From NCBI RefSeq assembly GCF_030345075.1, contig NZ_CP128361.1, positions 3,472,001 to 3,536,000 of the forward strand: 64,000 bases of DNA, written 5' to 3'. Both the position numbers and the translations under genes were made by a program. Of this stretch, positions 14,940-23,918 are shown in pieces. The notes under the pieces are model-generated. The model did not search any database, was not told the origin of the DNA, and worked only from the letters and a program-made list of their open reading frames with translations. The DNA is from Solwaraspora sp. WMMA2065. Lineage in GTDB: Bacteria; Actinomycetota; Actinomycetes; Mycobacteriales; Micromonosporaceae. Numbering within the stretch: position 1 is the first letter of the stretch; each line of letters starts with the position of its first letter.

Positions 14940-17150
14940 TCAGGTCGCGGGTGGGCGCAGACGCAGGGCGGCGACGGCGGCTGGCAGGTCGGCGGCGGTG
15001 GCGACCCGGCGGGTGGTCTCGGGACCTTCACGTACGTGCACCTCACAGTGGGACGCGGCGAGCGAGACGATCACCGTCTCGCCGGCGTAGTACCCCGCGA
15101 GCAACGACAGCAACGGCACCAGGTCGGCAGGCGTCACCCAGTCGCCGGGGTCGCCGTCGGCTGCCGGCGTCGGCACATCCTGCGGTACGCATTGCGGCAC
15201 GTTCTGCGGTACGGCGATCGCGGTCGACGGATCGACCGGCACCGCCGAGCGGGTGGCGCCGCACACGTACTCGACGGCCTGGGCGAGCGCGTGCCCAAGG
15301 GTGGGCCGGTGCGGGTAGGCCCGCAGGCCGATCGCGGCACCGGGCGCGGCGAGGTACGCACCCCACGACACCCCCTGCATGCGGTACGGCGTACCGGCGT
15401 CGTTGCGGTGGTCGGCGACGGTGACGATCAGCGCCAGCCCCAGCCCGTACGCCAACGCGAGCACCCGCGCCAGCGGTGGCGCGTCCGGCTCGGCGGCGTG
15501 CAGCAGCACCCGGCCGCCGGGGTGCCCGTTGGCGACGTTCGCCAGGTACGCGGTCAGCAGGTCCTGCCCAGGGTGGTCGAGGGTGACGTGGCCGTACCAC
15601 AGCTCCTGCACCAGCAGGACCTCGTACTCGTCGAGCGGCGCGAGCTGGTCCGGGCCGATCGGCTGGCCGCGTACCGTCAGGTCGCCGACGTGGAACGGGA
15701 GCCGGAACTGCGGCGGCACCTGGTGGATGGGTTTGCCGCCCGGCTGGCTGCCGATCTGCGGCACCACGGCGGTGGCTTCGTCAGGCAGTGCCCAGTTGAG
15801 GTGGCGGGCCCAGTGCTGCCCGTCGGTGACGGTGACGACGGCACCGTGCCGGATGCGCAGCGTGTCGCCGCAGCTGAAGCAGCGGCTGAGGCCGGCGGCG
15901 TACCGGCCGCTGCGCCCGGCACCGCCGCAGTAGCGGCACTCCGGGTCGGCGGCGGGCGCGCCGACGGTGCAGACGCAGCGGCGCAACCCCTGCTCCGGTA
16001 CGCAGTACGGGCAGGGTTCGGACGGGATCGCCGGCCCCTGCCAGCTGGGCGGCGGCGGCTGCCACGAGCGGGCGAGCTTGTCGACCGTACGCCGGGAGAT
16101 CTGGCCGGTGGTGCGTTCGGTGAGTTCCTCGACGACAGCGACCACCCGCAGGCTGGTGTGCCACCAGCGGCCGTCGCGCCAGATGGCCTGCGCGCCAGGG
16201 GTGGCCTCACCCGTGCCGACTGAGGTGCAGTCGGCGATCATGCGGCGTTCGAGCTGGTCCAGGTCGAGTTTCGGCGGCCCGATCGGCGGGCCGGGTCGGC
16301 CGGGGCGCAGGTAGTGGGCGGGTACGTCGACACCACGGTCGCCGATCCCGGTGGCGAGGCGGGTCGCGTCGGCGGCGACGATCGCCGCGTCGAGGCTGTC
16401 GGAGCTGCCGACACCGCTGGCGAACGCGTCGCCGACGCCGGTGTCGGGCAGTTCGAGGCGCAGCTGCCAGCCGTAGCGGTCGTCGCCGTACGGATCGGGC
16501 CGGGTTTCGACGACCAGGTCGAGGCAGAGCAGTTCGGCGAGGGCGCAGAGTCGGCCGAGGTGGCGGGCCGGGTCGGGGCGGTCCGGCGGGGCGGTACGGC
16601 CCAGCCAGAGCTGCCACGGGTGGTACGTGTAGTTGGCGATCGCCGCCGCTTCCAGGGCGTGCCGCCGTGCCTGCGGCAGGTCGGGTCGCCAGTCGCGGGG
16701 CAGCACCAGCCCGCCGACGAGAAGTTCCCGCTCGGGTGCAGCCGGGTCGTAGAGGTGGTCGGCGCCGACCCGGTCGGCCAGTTCGGTGACGACGGCGTCG
16801 AGGTCGAGCCACCAGCGGCCGGCGCGGTGCACCGGGTCGAGCGCGCCGGGCACGATGTTGACGGAGGCGACGGCGGCGGTGTCGGCGTTGGCGACGGTGT
16901 AGACGAGTTGGGCGCGGCGGCGGCCGAGCCCGGCGCAGCGGTCGCAGGTCACGCAGTTCGTGCCGGTGCCGAGACAGACCTGACAGTCGCGGTACGCCGT
17001 ACCGCCCGGGTTGCCGGCGGTCAACTGGTCGTCGTCGACGATGAGATGGTCGCCGTACCAGGTGCAGCTGCACCGGTGGGAGGTGACGCCACCGCCGTCG
17101 CAGGTGGTGCAGTCGACGACGGTGACGCCAGGGTTGTCGGGCTCGGTCAC
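14940..17150 (-). CDS. 736-residue protein with DnaJ-like CxxCxGxG zinc-finger motifs
   Basis: The protein has two clusters of zinc-binding-type Cys. The N-terminal one (residues about 14-76) has CTTCDGGG, CQVCLGTG and CVTCDRCAGLG, as in the DnaJ zinc finger but without a J domain. The second (about 385-435) has CPYCVPEQG, CRYCGGAG and CFSCGD. Between and after them are mixed alpha/beta regions, including LALAYGLGLALIVTVADHRN near residue 600. Fingers of this kind usually hold structural zinc or bind protein or RNA. The GTG overlaps the DivIVA-like gene stop in GTGA, so the two are coupled. The function is unknown. Confidence 0.8.
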   Translation of the reverse strand: MTEPDNPGVTVVDCTTCDGGGVTSHRCSCTWYGDHLIVDDDQLTAGNPGGTAYRDCQVCLGTGTNCVTCDRCAGLGRRRAQLVYTVANADTAAVASVNIVPGALDPVHRAGRWWLDLDAVVTELADRVGADHLYDPAAPERELLVGGLVLPRDWRPDLPQARRHALEAAAIANYTYHPWQLWLGRTAPPDRPDPARHLGRLCALAELLCLDLVVETRPDPYGDDRYGWQLRLELPDTGVGDAFASGVGSSDSLDAAIVAADATRLATGIGDRGVDVPAHYLRPGRPGPPIGPPKLDLDQLERRMIADCTSVGTGEATPGAQAIWRDGRWWHTSLRVVAVVEELTERTTGQISRRTVDKLARSWQPPPPSWQGPAIPSEPCPYCVPEQGLRRCVCTVGAPAADPECRYCGGAGRSGRYAAGLSRCFSCGDTLRIRHGAVVTVTDGQHWARHLNWALPDEATAVVPQIGSQPGGKPIHQVPPQFRLPFHVGDLTVRGQPIGPDQLAPLDEYEVLLVQELWYGHVTLDHPGQDLLTAYLANVANGHPGGRVLLHAAEPDAPPLARVLALAYGLGLALIVTVADHRNDAGTPYRMQGVSWGAYLAAPGAAIGLRAYPHRPTLGHALAQAVEYVCGATRSAVPVDPSTAIAVPQNVPQCVPQDVPTPAADGDPGDWVTPADLVPLLSLLAGYYAGETVIVSLAASHCEVHVREGPETTRRVATAADLPAAVAALRLRPPAT

Positions 17151-17533
17151 CGGACGGCGGCCTGGTTGATCGTGGCCTGGTTCATCGCGGCCTGGGTGGA
17201 CTGCCAGCGGCGCAGCGCGTCCTTGATCCGGTTGTTCTGCTCCCAGGTGCGGTCGAGTTCGGCGTAGAGGACACCGAGGTCGTAGGCGACGCGGTCGAGG
17301 AACGCGCCGACTTCGACCGGGTCGAGGCCGCGGGCCGTGACGCCGACCGGGCGGAACCGTTGGTTGCGCACCTGCCAGGGCCGGATCGGCCGGTACGCCG
17401 CCGAGCGCATGTTGGTGCCGGGCACCCGGTGCACGCCGGGGTCGCCGCCGGCCGGCCAGCGGCTGGGCGGGGTGGACGCCATCCGCCGGCGTCCCCAGCG
17501 GACCCGCATCCGTTGCCAGATCCTTCGCATCAT
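17147..17533 (-). CDS. DivIVA-domain small protein
   Basis: From ATG 17533 (or 17530), preceded by GGGAGGAGCAC, the protein is 128 residues. It has a basic N-terminus (MMRRIWQRMRVRWGRRR), a low-complexity middle and a C-terminal segment (GLDPVEVGAFLDRVAYDLGV) of the DivIVA/Wag31 N-terminal type, followed by a short coiled coil. DivIVA domains target curved membrane and cell poles. The protein is much shorter than Wag31, so it is an accessory member. It is the middle gene of an operon with the 736-residue finger protein. Confidence 0.75.
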   Translation of the reverse strand: MMRRIWQRMRVRWGRRRMASTPPSRWPAGGDPGVHRVPGTNMRSAAYRPIRPWQVRNQRFRPVGVTARGLDPVEVGAFLDRVAYDLGVLYAELDRTWEQNNRIKDALRRWQSTQAAMNQATINQAAVR

Positions 17534-17714
17534 CAGTGCTCCTCCCCTGTGTGGTGCGGTGATTGCTTTGGTGGTGTGCGTGGTGGATGGGGGTGGCCCT
17601 GCCCCTTGCCGACTCGGGCGGGGGGCACCCCCGCCCCGATCACCGCAGCCCTCCTTGGCGGTACGGCGACCGGGGCAGACCTTGGTTCCGCCGCGTGAGC
17701 TGCGGAAATCCGGA

Positions 17715-17924
17715 TCAGGCGCAGTCGCCGAGGTCAGCGGGCGCGCTGCCCGGCCCGGTCGCCCTCGGGGCAGCGGTGCGGGGCCGGACGTCGGCGTCAC
17801 CGCGCCGGGCGTCGGGCATGAGCACCGGCGGCGGTACGTCGACCGGCACCTGCAGTGGGCCGGTTCCCGGGTCGTCCCAGTCCGACCCACACGACCGCCA
17901 ACGGTCGTCATCCATCTGCGTCAC
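17715..17924 (-). CDS. Small hypothetical protein, first gene of the DivIVA operon
   Basis: A GTG at 17924 sits 7 bases after a near-perfect ribosome site (GGAGGGGAG), giving 69 residues, VTQMDDDRWRSCGSDWDDPG at the start. The N-terminal part is acidic with Trp and Cys; the rest is Pro/Arg/Ala-rich and probably disordered. The gap of 181 bases to the next gene has no obvious terminator. The ribosome site is the main evidence; no family recognised. Confidence 0.6.
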   Translation of the reverse strand: MTQMDDDRWRSCGSDWDDPGTGPLQVPVDVPPPVLMPDARRGDADVRPRTAAPRATGPGSAPADLGDCA

Positions 17925-18040
17925 GGTTAACTCCCCTCCTCCGAAGATGTGCGCGACTGAGAATCACCCATCCCCCTTACGGGTGTCAAGTGCATCAAGT
18001 TGACGGGGCTGCTAGTCGTCACCTCCGTACGTTCATTGAC

Positions 18041-18229
18041 ATGCGGTTGGCCGGGATGTCCGAGATCCAGCAGATGCTCGGTGGCGTCTCCCGCCAGCGG
18101 GCATCCGAGATCGTCAACCGTCCGTCGTTCCCCGCACCGCTGGATGTCCTCGCCACGGGCCGCATCTGGTCCCGCGACGCGGTCGCCGAGTGGATCCGCA
18201 TCCACCGACCCACCCAACGCGAGGACTGA
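18041..18229 (+). CDS. AlpA/excisionase-like small HTH protein
   Basis: The 62-residue protein (MRLAGMSEIQQMLGGVSRQR, ending EWIRIHRPTQRED) has the MerR/AlpA-type layout: a helix-turn-helix (SEIQQMLGGVSRQRASEIV), a proline-turn (RPSFPAPLDVL) and a final helix after GRIWSRDAV. Such proteins act as small DNA-binding regulators in actinobacteria and phages. No strong ribosome site precedes the ATG. It is divergent from the DivIVA operon across about 115 bases and may regulate it. Confidence 0.75.
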   Translation: MRLAGMSEIQQMLGGVSRQRASEIVNRPSFPAPLDVLATGRIWSRDAVAEWIRIHRPTQRED

Positions 18230-18378
18230 GATCCCCTCATCACGTCAGAGACAACTGGACGACCGCCCTCGCCGGCACCATGTGAACACCCGTGCGAAAT
18301 TCGAGCCTTCGTGTGGCCATATGCAGCGTCAATGCCTGACCGGTACCGTCCAAGGTAGTCACTTGGGAGGGGTGCTCC

Positions 18379-19740
18379 GTGAACGGATCCAACGATGCTC
18401 TGGCCTCGCTCATCACCGAGGCGGGCTTCTCGTGGGCCGGGCTGGCCCGGCGGGTCAACGGCCTCGGGGCGGACGAAGGGCTTGCCCTGCGCTACGACTA
18501 CACGGCGGTGCACCGTTGGGTAAAGCGCGGCGAACGTCCGCGACCGCCGGTGCCGACGCTGCTGGCACGGGCGCTCAGTGAACGTCTGCGTCGCCGGATC
18601 ACCCCGGCAGACTTCGGCATGACCGACGAGGAAACCCTTGCCGCTCGCGGCCTGCAGTACGCCGACCATCCGCGTACCACAGTCGACACGATCATCGACC
18701 TCGGCAAGGCTGACGTCGCGCGCCGCAACATCGTCAAAGCCCCATTCGTACTCGCCGCGCTCGGGGCACCGAGCCGGGACTGGCTGCTCGCCACCCTCGA
18801 CGAAACATCGACGGAGCGCGGCCCCCGGCAGATCGGGATGCGGCAGGTGGCCGGCATCCGGGAGATGTTCGCCCTCTTCCAGGAGCTGGACGTGATGCGC
18901 GGCGGCGGCCACGCCCGTACCGCCCTCGTCGAGTACATGCAGAGCTACGTCCTACCGCTGCTCAAGCGGGAGCACGAGCCGGACGTGCAGCAGGCGCTCT
19001 ACGAGGCAGCCGCCGAGCAGTCGTACCTCGTCGGGTGGATGGCCTACGACGACGGCGAACATGGCCTCGCCCAGCGCTACCTCATCCAGGCGCTCCGGCT
19101 CGCCCAGGCCGCTAACCACTCCGCGCTCGGCGCGCACGTCCTCGCGGGCATGTCCGACCAGGCCAACCTGCTCGGTCACCCCCGCGAAGCACTGATGCTC
19201 GCCCGCGCCGGCCGCCGCGGACTCGCCGACGGCGACTCCGCCGCCTGCCTCGCCGACCTGCACATCCTCGAAGCCCGCGCCCTCGCGGCACTCGGCGAAT
19301 CAGCACCGGCGGCCGCCGCCGTGGCCAAGGCCGAACAGACCTTCGCCCGCGTCGACCACGACGACGAACCCGTCTGGGCCAGATTCATCGACACCCCATA
19401 CCTGTACGGCGAAGCCGCCCACTGCTTCCGCGACCTCGGGCAACCCGACGAAACCGTGCGCTTTGCCACCGAGTCCGCCGAAGGTGCCCGCCGGCAGGGC
19501 CGCGCCCGACGTGCCGCCCTCAGCCACGCCGCCCTGGCCACCGCCGACCTCGACCGGTCGGACGTCGAAGCCGCCGCCAACCGCGCCGCTCATGTCGTCG
19601 AGTTGGCCGCCTCCGTCAACTCGTCCCGCACCATCGGAACCGTCAAAGACCTGCAACACCGCATGAAGCCGTACGCCACCCTCCCCGAGGTACGCCACTT
19701 CACCACCCGCGCCACCGAACTCCTCGGCCTAGCCGCCTGA
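18379..19740 (+). CDS. Transcriptional regulator with N-terminal HTH and TPR-like helices
   Basis: The 453-residue protein starts at GTG 18379 after GGGAGGGG. Residues about 8-60 (LITEAGFSWAGLARRVNGLG, YTAVHRWVKRGERPR) form an XRE-like HTH of the kind found in actinobacterial developmental regulators. Residues 150-440 are tandem helical hairpins rich in Ala and Leu (ALYEAAAEQSYLVGWMAYDD, GLAQRYLIQALRLAQAAN, ALSHAALATADLDRSDVEAA), as in TPR proteins. The architecture resembles the NsdA-like group of Streptomyces regulators; that is a family-level impression. A broken NUDIX gene follows on the other strand. Confidence 0.82.
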   Translation: MNGSNDALASLITEAGFSWAGLARRVNGLGADEGLALRYDYTAVHRWVKRGERPRPPVPTLLARALSERLRRRITPADFGMTDEETLAARGLQYADHPRTTVDTIIDLGKADVARRNIVKAPFVLAALGAPSRDWLLATLDETSTERGPRQIGMRQVAGIREMFALFQELDVMRGGGHARTALVEYMQSYVLPLLKREHEPDVQQALYEAAAEQSYLVGWMAYDDGEHGLAQRYLIQALRLAQAANHSALGAHVLAGMSDQANLLGHPREALMLARAGRRGLADGDSAACLADLHILEARALAALGESAPAAAAVAKAEQTFARVDHDDEPVWARFIDTPYLYGEAAHCFRDLGQPDETVRFATESAEGARRQGRARRAALSHAALATADLDRSDVEAAANRAAHVVELAASVNSSRTIGTVKDLQHRMKPYATLPEVRHFTTRATELLGLAA

Positions 19741-19769
19741 CGAAAGCGCATGTCGCAGCCCTCAGCGGT

Positions 19770-20232
19770 TCAGCCACCAGGCAGGCCGAAGGCCAACACG
19801 TGCAGCAGGCCGACGATCGAGCCGGAGCCCAGGATCTCGTTCCGGTCGAGAAGCCCTCGGCCGCCAGCCGGTCTCCTCTTCGACCTCGCGTGCCACGGCC
19901 GTCTCCGGGCTCTCGCCCTCGTCGACGATCCCACCGGGAAGCTCCAGCCCCACTGGTCCGACACGAAGCGGTGCCGCCACAGCATCAGCACCTGATCGTG
20001 ATCATTGACGACGACGCCGATGGCGGCGCGGAACAGCCGTACGACATGGTGCTCGAACCGCTCGCCGCCGGGAGGACTGGACGTCAACCAGGTCGAGGCT
20101 AATCCAGGGCCGGCGCTCGTACACGGCCCGTCGTCCAAACACGTGCCAGCGATGGGCGTCGGCCTGCTCAGGACTGCGGTCGCCGCCAGTCCGGCCCAGC
20201 AACGGCCGTTCGTCACCCGTCGCCTTACCCAT
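19770..20232 (-). pseudogene. NUDIX hydrolase, three frameshifts and truncated
   Basis: Read from ATG 20232, one frame gives WHVFGRRAVYERRPWISLDL. After an extra base near 20085 a second frame gives ERFEHHVVRLFRAAIGVVV and VLMLWRHRFVSDQWGW. A missing base near 19950 returns to the first frame with the full Nudix box (GGIVDEGESPETAVAREVEE then ETGW). A third shift gives a short tail ending at 19770, about 60 residues before the usual end. The ancestral protein was probably an ADP-ribose pyrophosphatase-like NUDIX enzyme; catalytic residues survive but no single frame encodes them with the fold. Confidence 0.8.
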
Positions 20233-20355
20233 GCCGGCCAGACTATCCATACAGCCCGAGAGAAGTGCAGCCCTCTCAGCCACACCGCCCGGGCTGCCGC
20301 CGACTCGACCGCCCGGCTCGGGTTCCTCCGAGGAATCCCATGGCGCTTCCGGAGA

Positions 20356-20397
20356 CCTGATGCCACAGGTGCATCTTGATGCACCTGTGGCATCAGG
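20356..20397. repeat. 42-base inverted repeat with 2-base loop
   Basis: Two perfectly complementary 20-base arms (20356-20375 and 20378-20397) surround TT. The left arm reads CCTGATGCCACAGGTGCATC. It lies between the stop of a minus-strand membrane-protein gene (20543) and the broken NUDIX gene. It could act as a terminator, but the perfect arms and tiny loop are also typical of a palindromic duplication or a cruciform. The rest of 20233-20542 shows no gene. Confidence 0.85.
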
Positions 20398-20542
20398 CTC
20401 AACCAGTACCCCAGCCCAAAGGGGCGGCATTGCGCACACGGGATAGAGGCGCACGTCGCCGGCCCACCCCGGAGACGAATGACAGCCGCGTCCCGCGAAC
20501 CCATGATGACGATCGATGCCGGCACAGGAGTGTCGTCGCCCT

Positions 20543-21805
20543 CTACTGCAGAGCCCTGACTTCATCTCCATCGCGCCACCGATTCTTGGAATCCGGACTT
20601 TCTTTGGGATCCGACCCGTCGCGCGAATCATTGACAACCTCACTGACCCGCTTGTCGAGAAGTCTGGTGACCGAGTATTGGGCGCCCCCGAAAGCGGCGC
20701 TCCAGCCAAGGATCTGTGCCCCTGTGTCGAGCTGCGTCAGCCCAGGAACGAACTCTCCCCGAACAAATACTATCCCGATGAGAGCGCATAGTGCACCAAC
20801 CGGCAGTTTGAGAACAGTCGAGGCGAGCGACAGATCGTAGGGCACCGCCGACTCGCGAATTTTGGCTAGCATTGCAATGCCCACGAGAACGGCACCCATG
20901 AAACCGTACACCAGAACCAAAAGGACGTCGATACGGTCCGGCTCAGTCTGTGGATCGTCCGCTGGGACTTGACGCTCGGGGCCCTGTCCCGTCGTCGCCC
21001 TGTCATGCGGACAGACCAGATCGTCCGGGTAGCCGAAGCAGAGACTGAGCGTTTCCGGGGCACAGGCACCCCAAATGGCAAGCACGACAACGGTGGCCGT
21101 AGTCAACATTGTCGCGGACCACATTGCATTCCTCAGCCTCCGGATACGTGAGTAATACTTGTTCATCGCCAGATGCACGCCGACCAGGACGGCCTTCATG
21201 GCGCACCGGAGCTCCTCCGGTTGGCTTCCCCCTACCAGCCACCGCCCACATCGAGAGGATTGCCGCCGTAGCTCGACGACACGACAGTCGTCCGCCTTCA
21301 GACGACCTTTGGCCAACTCCAGGACGGACGGCAGCCAGCCCTGTAGATCCTTTGTATCGAGCATCTCCAGGATCAACAACTCGGCGGCCTGGATACTGAG
21401 CCATGCACACTCCATGGTTCCCTTGAGAATTCCGCGACGCCTGGCCGCACTCCGGGCCTTTCTGAGAGACTCGTATACGCTATGGAGTGACGCTCGCCTC
21501 ATGTCGGCACAGTCCCTGACACGGATAAGTGCGGCCATGCTTTCGAGATAGTCAGCGCGCGCTAGAACGTTCTGACGCCATGTGGCACCAAAGAGGAATC
21601 CACGCAGCGGTGGCCCCTCCGCCACTCTCGGCGGTTGGGGACACTCCCGCCTTCTCGCCCTCGATGCCATGATGCGACGGTATGCGCTCAGGAGGTATGT
21701 CCGGACGACGTTCTCCAAACCCTGTGACGCATGCGCCCGATGGGGTCCCTGGAGTCTCTCTCCCTTAGCCCTTGGCTCTTCTGGGAGGCGGAAAACGGCT
21801 GCCAA
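20543..21805 (-). CDS. Membrane protein with long cytoplasmic N-terminal domain
   Basis: The frame gives up to 420 residues from a TTG at 21805; the true start is uncertain (ATG 21670 is possible). Residues about 75-225 are helical and Arg/Leu-rich, with Cys scattered. Three or four membrane helices follow (about 228-248, 293-315, 330-352 and 358-378). The last helix leads to AFGGAQYSVTRLLDKRV, resembling the tail (GxxQxLxTRLxDR) of many membrane proteins in bacterial conflict loci. Codon use is less GC-biased than its neighbours, suggesting transfer. No catalytic motif seen; function unknown. Confidence 0.65.
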   Translation of the reverse strand: MAAVFRLPEEPRAKGERLQGPHRAHASQGLENVVRTYLLSAYRRIMASRARRRECPQPPRVAEGPPLRGFLFGATWRQNVLARADYLESMAALIRVRDCADMRRASLHSVYESLRKARSAARRRGILKGTMECAWLSIQAAELLILEMLDTKDLQGWLPSVLELAKGRLKADDCRVVELRRQSSRCGRWLVGGSQPEELRCAMKAVLVGVHLAMNKYYSRIRRLRNAMWSATMLTTATVVVLAIWGACAPETLSLCFGYPDDLVCPHDRATTGQGPERQVPADDPQTEPDRIDVLLVLVYGFMGAVLVGIAMLAKIRESAVPYDLSLASTVLKLPVGALCALIGIVFVRGEFVPGLTQLDTGAQILGWSAAFGGAQYSVTRLLDKRVSEVVNDSRDGSDPKESPDSKNRWRDGDEVRALQ

Positions 21806-21853
21806 GAGAACCGGTAGTGGCTTATGGTGCGGATGATGTAATCAGCTTCCACT

Positions 21854-22385
21854 GTGACACGACGGCGAATGCTGGCTCTCGGCACGATAGCCGTAGTCAT
21901 CGTGGTCACCCTGACCGGGTGGCGGTGGTGGCGCCTGCGGTCGCCGTACGGGCCGGAGGTGTTGAACGCGACCGCGACGCTGCGGCTGGTCGACCAGGCG
22001 ACTGCGGACGCCACCTTCAACGGTCAGCAGCTGGTGATTCCCACCGACGGCGCCCGGGTCTTCCTCGGCCAGGTGAGCTGGACGCCCCCATCACAGCCGA
22101 AATCCGGCGCGATGCTCATCATCGCGGCGCTCGGCAAACGGACTCGCACCCTGCCCGGCTTCATCTCCACCACGTCGAATCGACCGGACCGGGTCGGATC
22201 AGGCCCTCCGGCGATGTCCTCCTCGTCTCGTCGGGCGACGCCACGCCGGTCACGTACTCCTTCGTCCTGCACCCGGCACATCCGCAGACCCGCCGGAGTT
22301 CGCGATCGCGTCCGCTCCCGCCGCCGTCGACGACCTGATGGTCGCCCTGATCAGCGTCGGATCAGGCTGTTCGCCATGTCGATGA
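21854..22385 (+). pseudogene. Small membrane-anchored protein, two frameshifts
   Basis: The first frame (GTG 21854) encodes an anchor (MLALGTIAVVIVVTLTGWRW) and a beta-rich domain (LNATATLRLVDQATADATF, VFLGQVSWTPPSQPKSGAML). Near 22170-22190 coding continues in the next frame (GRIRPSGDVLLVSSGDATPV, TYSFVLHPAHPQ), then near 22285 in a third (PPEFAIASAPAAVDDLMVAL) to a stop at 22383. Each piece has GC-rich third positions, so a once-intact protein of about 175 residues is likely. It overlaps the end of the convergent epimerase-like gene. Confidence 0.6.
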
Positions 22386-23367
22386 CGGCTTCCTCAGCCG
22401 GCCGAGGCTGCCAGCCCAGCATCCGACGAGCCTTCTCGCTCGACGCCTCGCGTACCGCACCGAGCTCAGGCAGCACGAACGCGATCCGCGGGCTGAACCT
22501 GGCGGCGAGACGCACCGCCCAGTCCGGCAGTACCCGCGTCGAGACCCGGTCAGCCCCGTCACCGAGCCGGGTACGCAGCAACACCGCGATGTCCTGCATC
22601 GACATGGTGCCGGCGCTGGCCAGGAACCGCTCGCCGGCCGCCGCCGGATCGGTCATCGCCCGTACGTGCAGGTCCGCGACGTCCCGTACGTCGACCACAC
22701 CGATGTGGATCCGGGCCAGGACGGGCTGGCGGCCGGTCAGCATCCGGTCGATCTGATCTGACCACAGGGACTTGTCCGGTCCGAGGGCCGGACCGAAGAT
22801 TCCGACCGGATTCACCACCGCCAGCTCCATGCCTTGGCCGTCCTTACGCACGAAGTCCCAGGCGGCGCGTTCGGCGAGCAGCTTCGACTTCGCGTACGCG
22901 GAGACCTGGCCCTGTTCCGGATCGGTCCAGTCCTGTTCGGTGAACAGCCGCTTGTCTGCCGGGTGGCCGTACTTCACCGTCACGATCGACGACGTCAGCA
23001 CCGTACGTTTGACCCCGGCCGTACGTGCCGCGCCCAGCACCCGCAGCACCCCGTCGCGTGCCGGCCCGATGAGTTCGTTCTCGTCGCGGGGCTCGGCCAG
23101 CGGCACCGGAGAGGCGATGTGGAGTACGTAGTCGCATCCGGCCACCGCCTCGGCCCAGCCGTCGTCGGTAGTGAGGTCGGCCACGGCGAAGCTGAGCGCG
23201 TCACCCGGTTCCGTTCCCCCCGCCTGCAGCATCGTGCGTAGGTCGGCGGCACGACCCGCCGAACGCACCGTGGTACGCACCCGGTACCCCTGCAGCAGCA
23301 GCCGTACGACACAGTGCGCCCCGACGAAGCCGGAGCCTCCTGTCACCAGCACCTGCTCGCCACTCAT
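22351..23367 (-). CDS. NAD-dependent epimerase/dehydratase-family reductase
   Basis: The 338-residue protein is an extended SDR of the dihydroflavonol-4-reductase/aldehyde-reductase type: VLVTGGSGFVGAHCVVRLL at the N-terminus, VLHIASPVPLAEP, LTSSIVTVKYG and the catalytic YAKSKLLAERAAW. ATG 23367 is preceded by GGGAG at 8 bases; the frame extends upstream to 23445 without support. Members reduce aldehydes or ketones with NADPH; substrate unknown. It is a single gene facing away from the S8 protease. Confidence 0.9.
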   Translation of the reverse strand: MSGEQVLVTGGSGFVGAHCVVRLLLQGYRVRTTVRSAGRAADLRTMLQAGGTEPGDALSFAVADLTTDDGWAEAVAGCDYVLHIASPVPLAEPRDENELIGPARDGVLRVLGAARTAGVKRTVLTSSIVTVKYGHPADKRLFTEQDWTDPEQGQVSAYAKSKLLAERAAWDFVRKDGQGMELAVVNPVGIFGPALGPDKSLWSDQIDRMLTGRQPVLARIHIGVVDVRDVADLHVRAMTDPAAAGERFLASAGTMSMQDIAVLLRTRLGDGADRVSTRVLPDWAVRLAARFSPRIAFVLPELGAVREASSEKARRMLGWQPRPAEEAVIDMANSLIRR

Positions 23368-23654
23368 TGCCGACTCCCGACACCACTCGCGCTGTGGACG
23401 GGCATGGCGCCCCGCCCCGGACTGCGCCGAAGGTACCGGTGACACCTATGTCTGCGACCGGGCTGGGCCGATGTTCTCGGGCTTGCGACAGCACCGGTGG
23501 TCGCGGGATCGACGGATCACCTATCCTGCTGAGCTGCTGGTGCCCGCAGCCGGCGGCCCACCCCGCTCTCGCCGACAACCCCGGCGGCCCCGTGGCCCGG
23601 CAGTCCCGAGAGGGTTGCACGACCGGTGAAGATCGACCCGCGCGCCGTTTGGCA
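23368..23654. other. Long intergenic region with a structured GC-rich stretch
   Basis: No supported gene. Between about 23567 and 23618 CTCTCG and CGAGAG enclose further complementary pieces (GGCC/GGCC around CCGT), so a nested hairpin is possible on either strand. It lies about 300 bases before the S8 protease start. I could not match it to a known riboswitch class. The minus strand here also holds the epimerase-gene promoter. Confidence 0.4.
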
Positions 23655-23688
23655 ACGTGAGAGCAATCACGTGGGCAGTCGCTTTTTT
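23655..23688 (+). terminator. Rho-independent terminator-like hairpin with T-run
   Basis: ACGTGA (23655-23660) and TCACGT (23667-23672) form a 6-base stem with loop GAGCAA, followed 10 bases later by six Ts (23683-23688). T-runs are rare in this DNA, so the signal stands out, although the spacing is longer than ideal. No plus-strand gene lies just upstream, so it may end a short leader or noncoding transcript. No gene is seen in the remaining 230 bases before the protease. Confidence 0.5.
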
Positions 23689-23918
23689 CGATCCTGTGAA
23701 CAGCCCCTGGCCACCCCGCCTTCTTAACATAGTTCATTCACGTTTCAAGAAGTCTTGGCATTGGCGAACGCCGACACCCGTGCTCTCATTGCAGCAGACG
23801 GGGCTCGAGCACTCAGTCCGGCCACAGCGCCCGGTGATCCCGGCAGCTGACAAGCTGGGCAAGCCGTCGATTCACCGGTAGTCCATGCGTCACCGCGCCC
23901 AGGAGGCCAGTTTCTCCT

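Noticed and set aside
23560-23640. Cyclic di-AMP or cobalamin riboswitch
   Set aside because: Stem-rich, but the conserved core sequences of those classes were not found.
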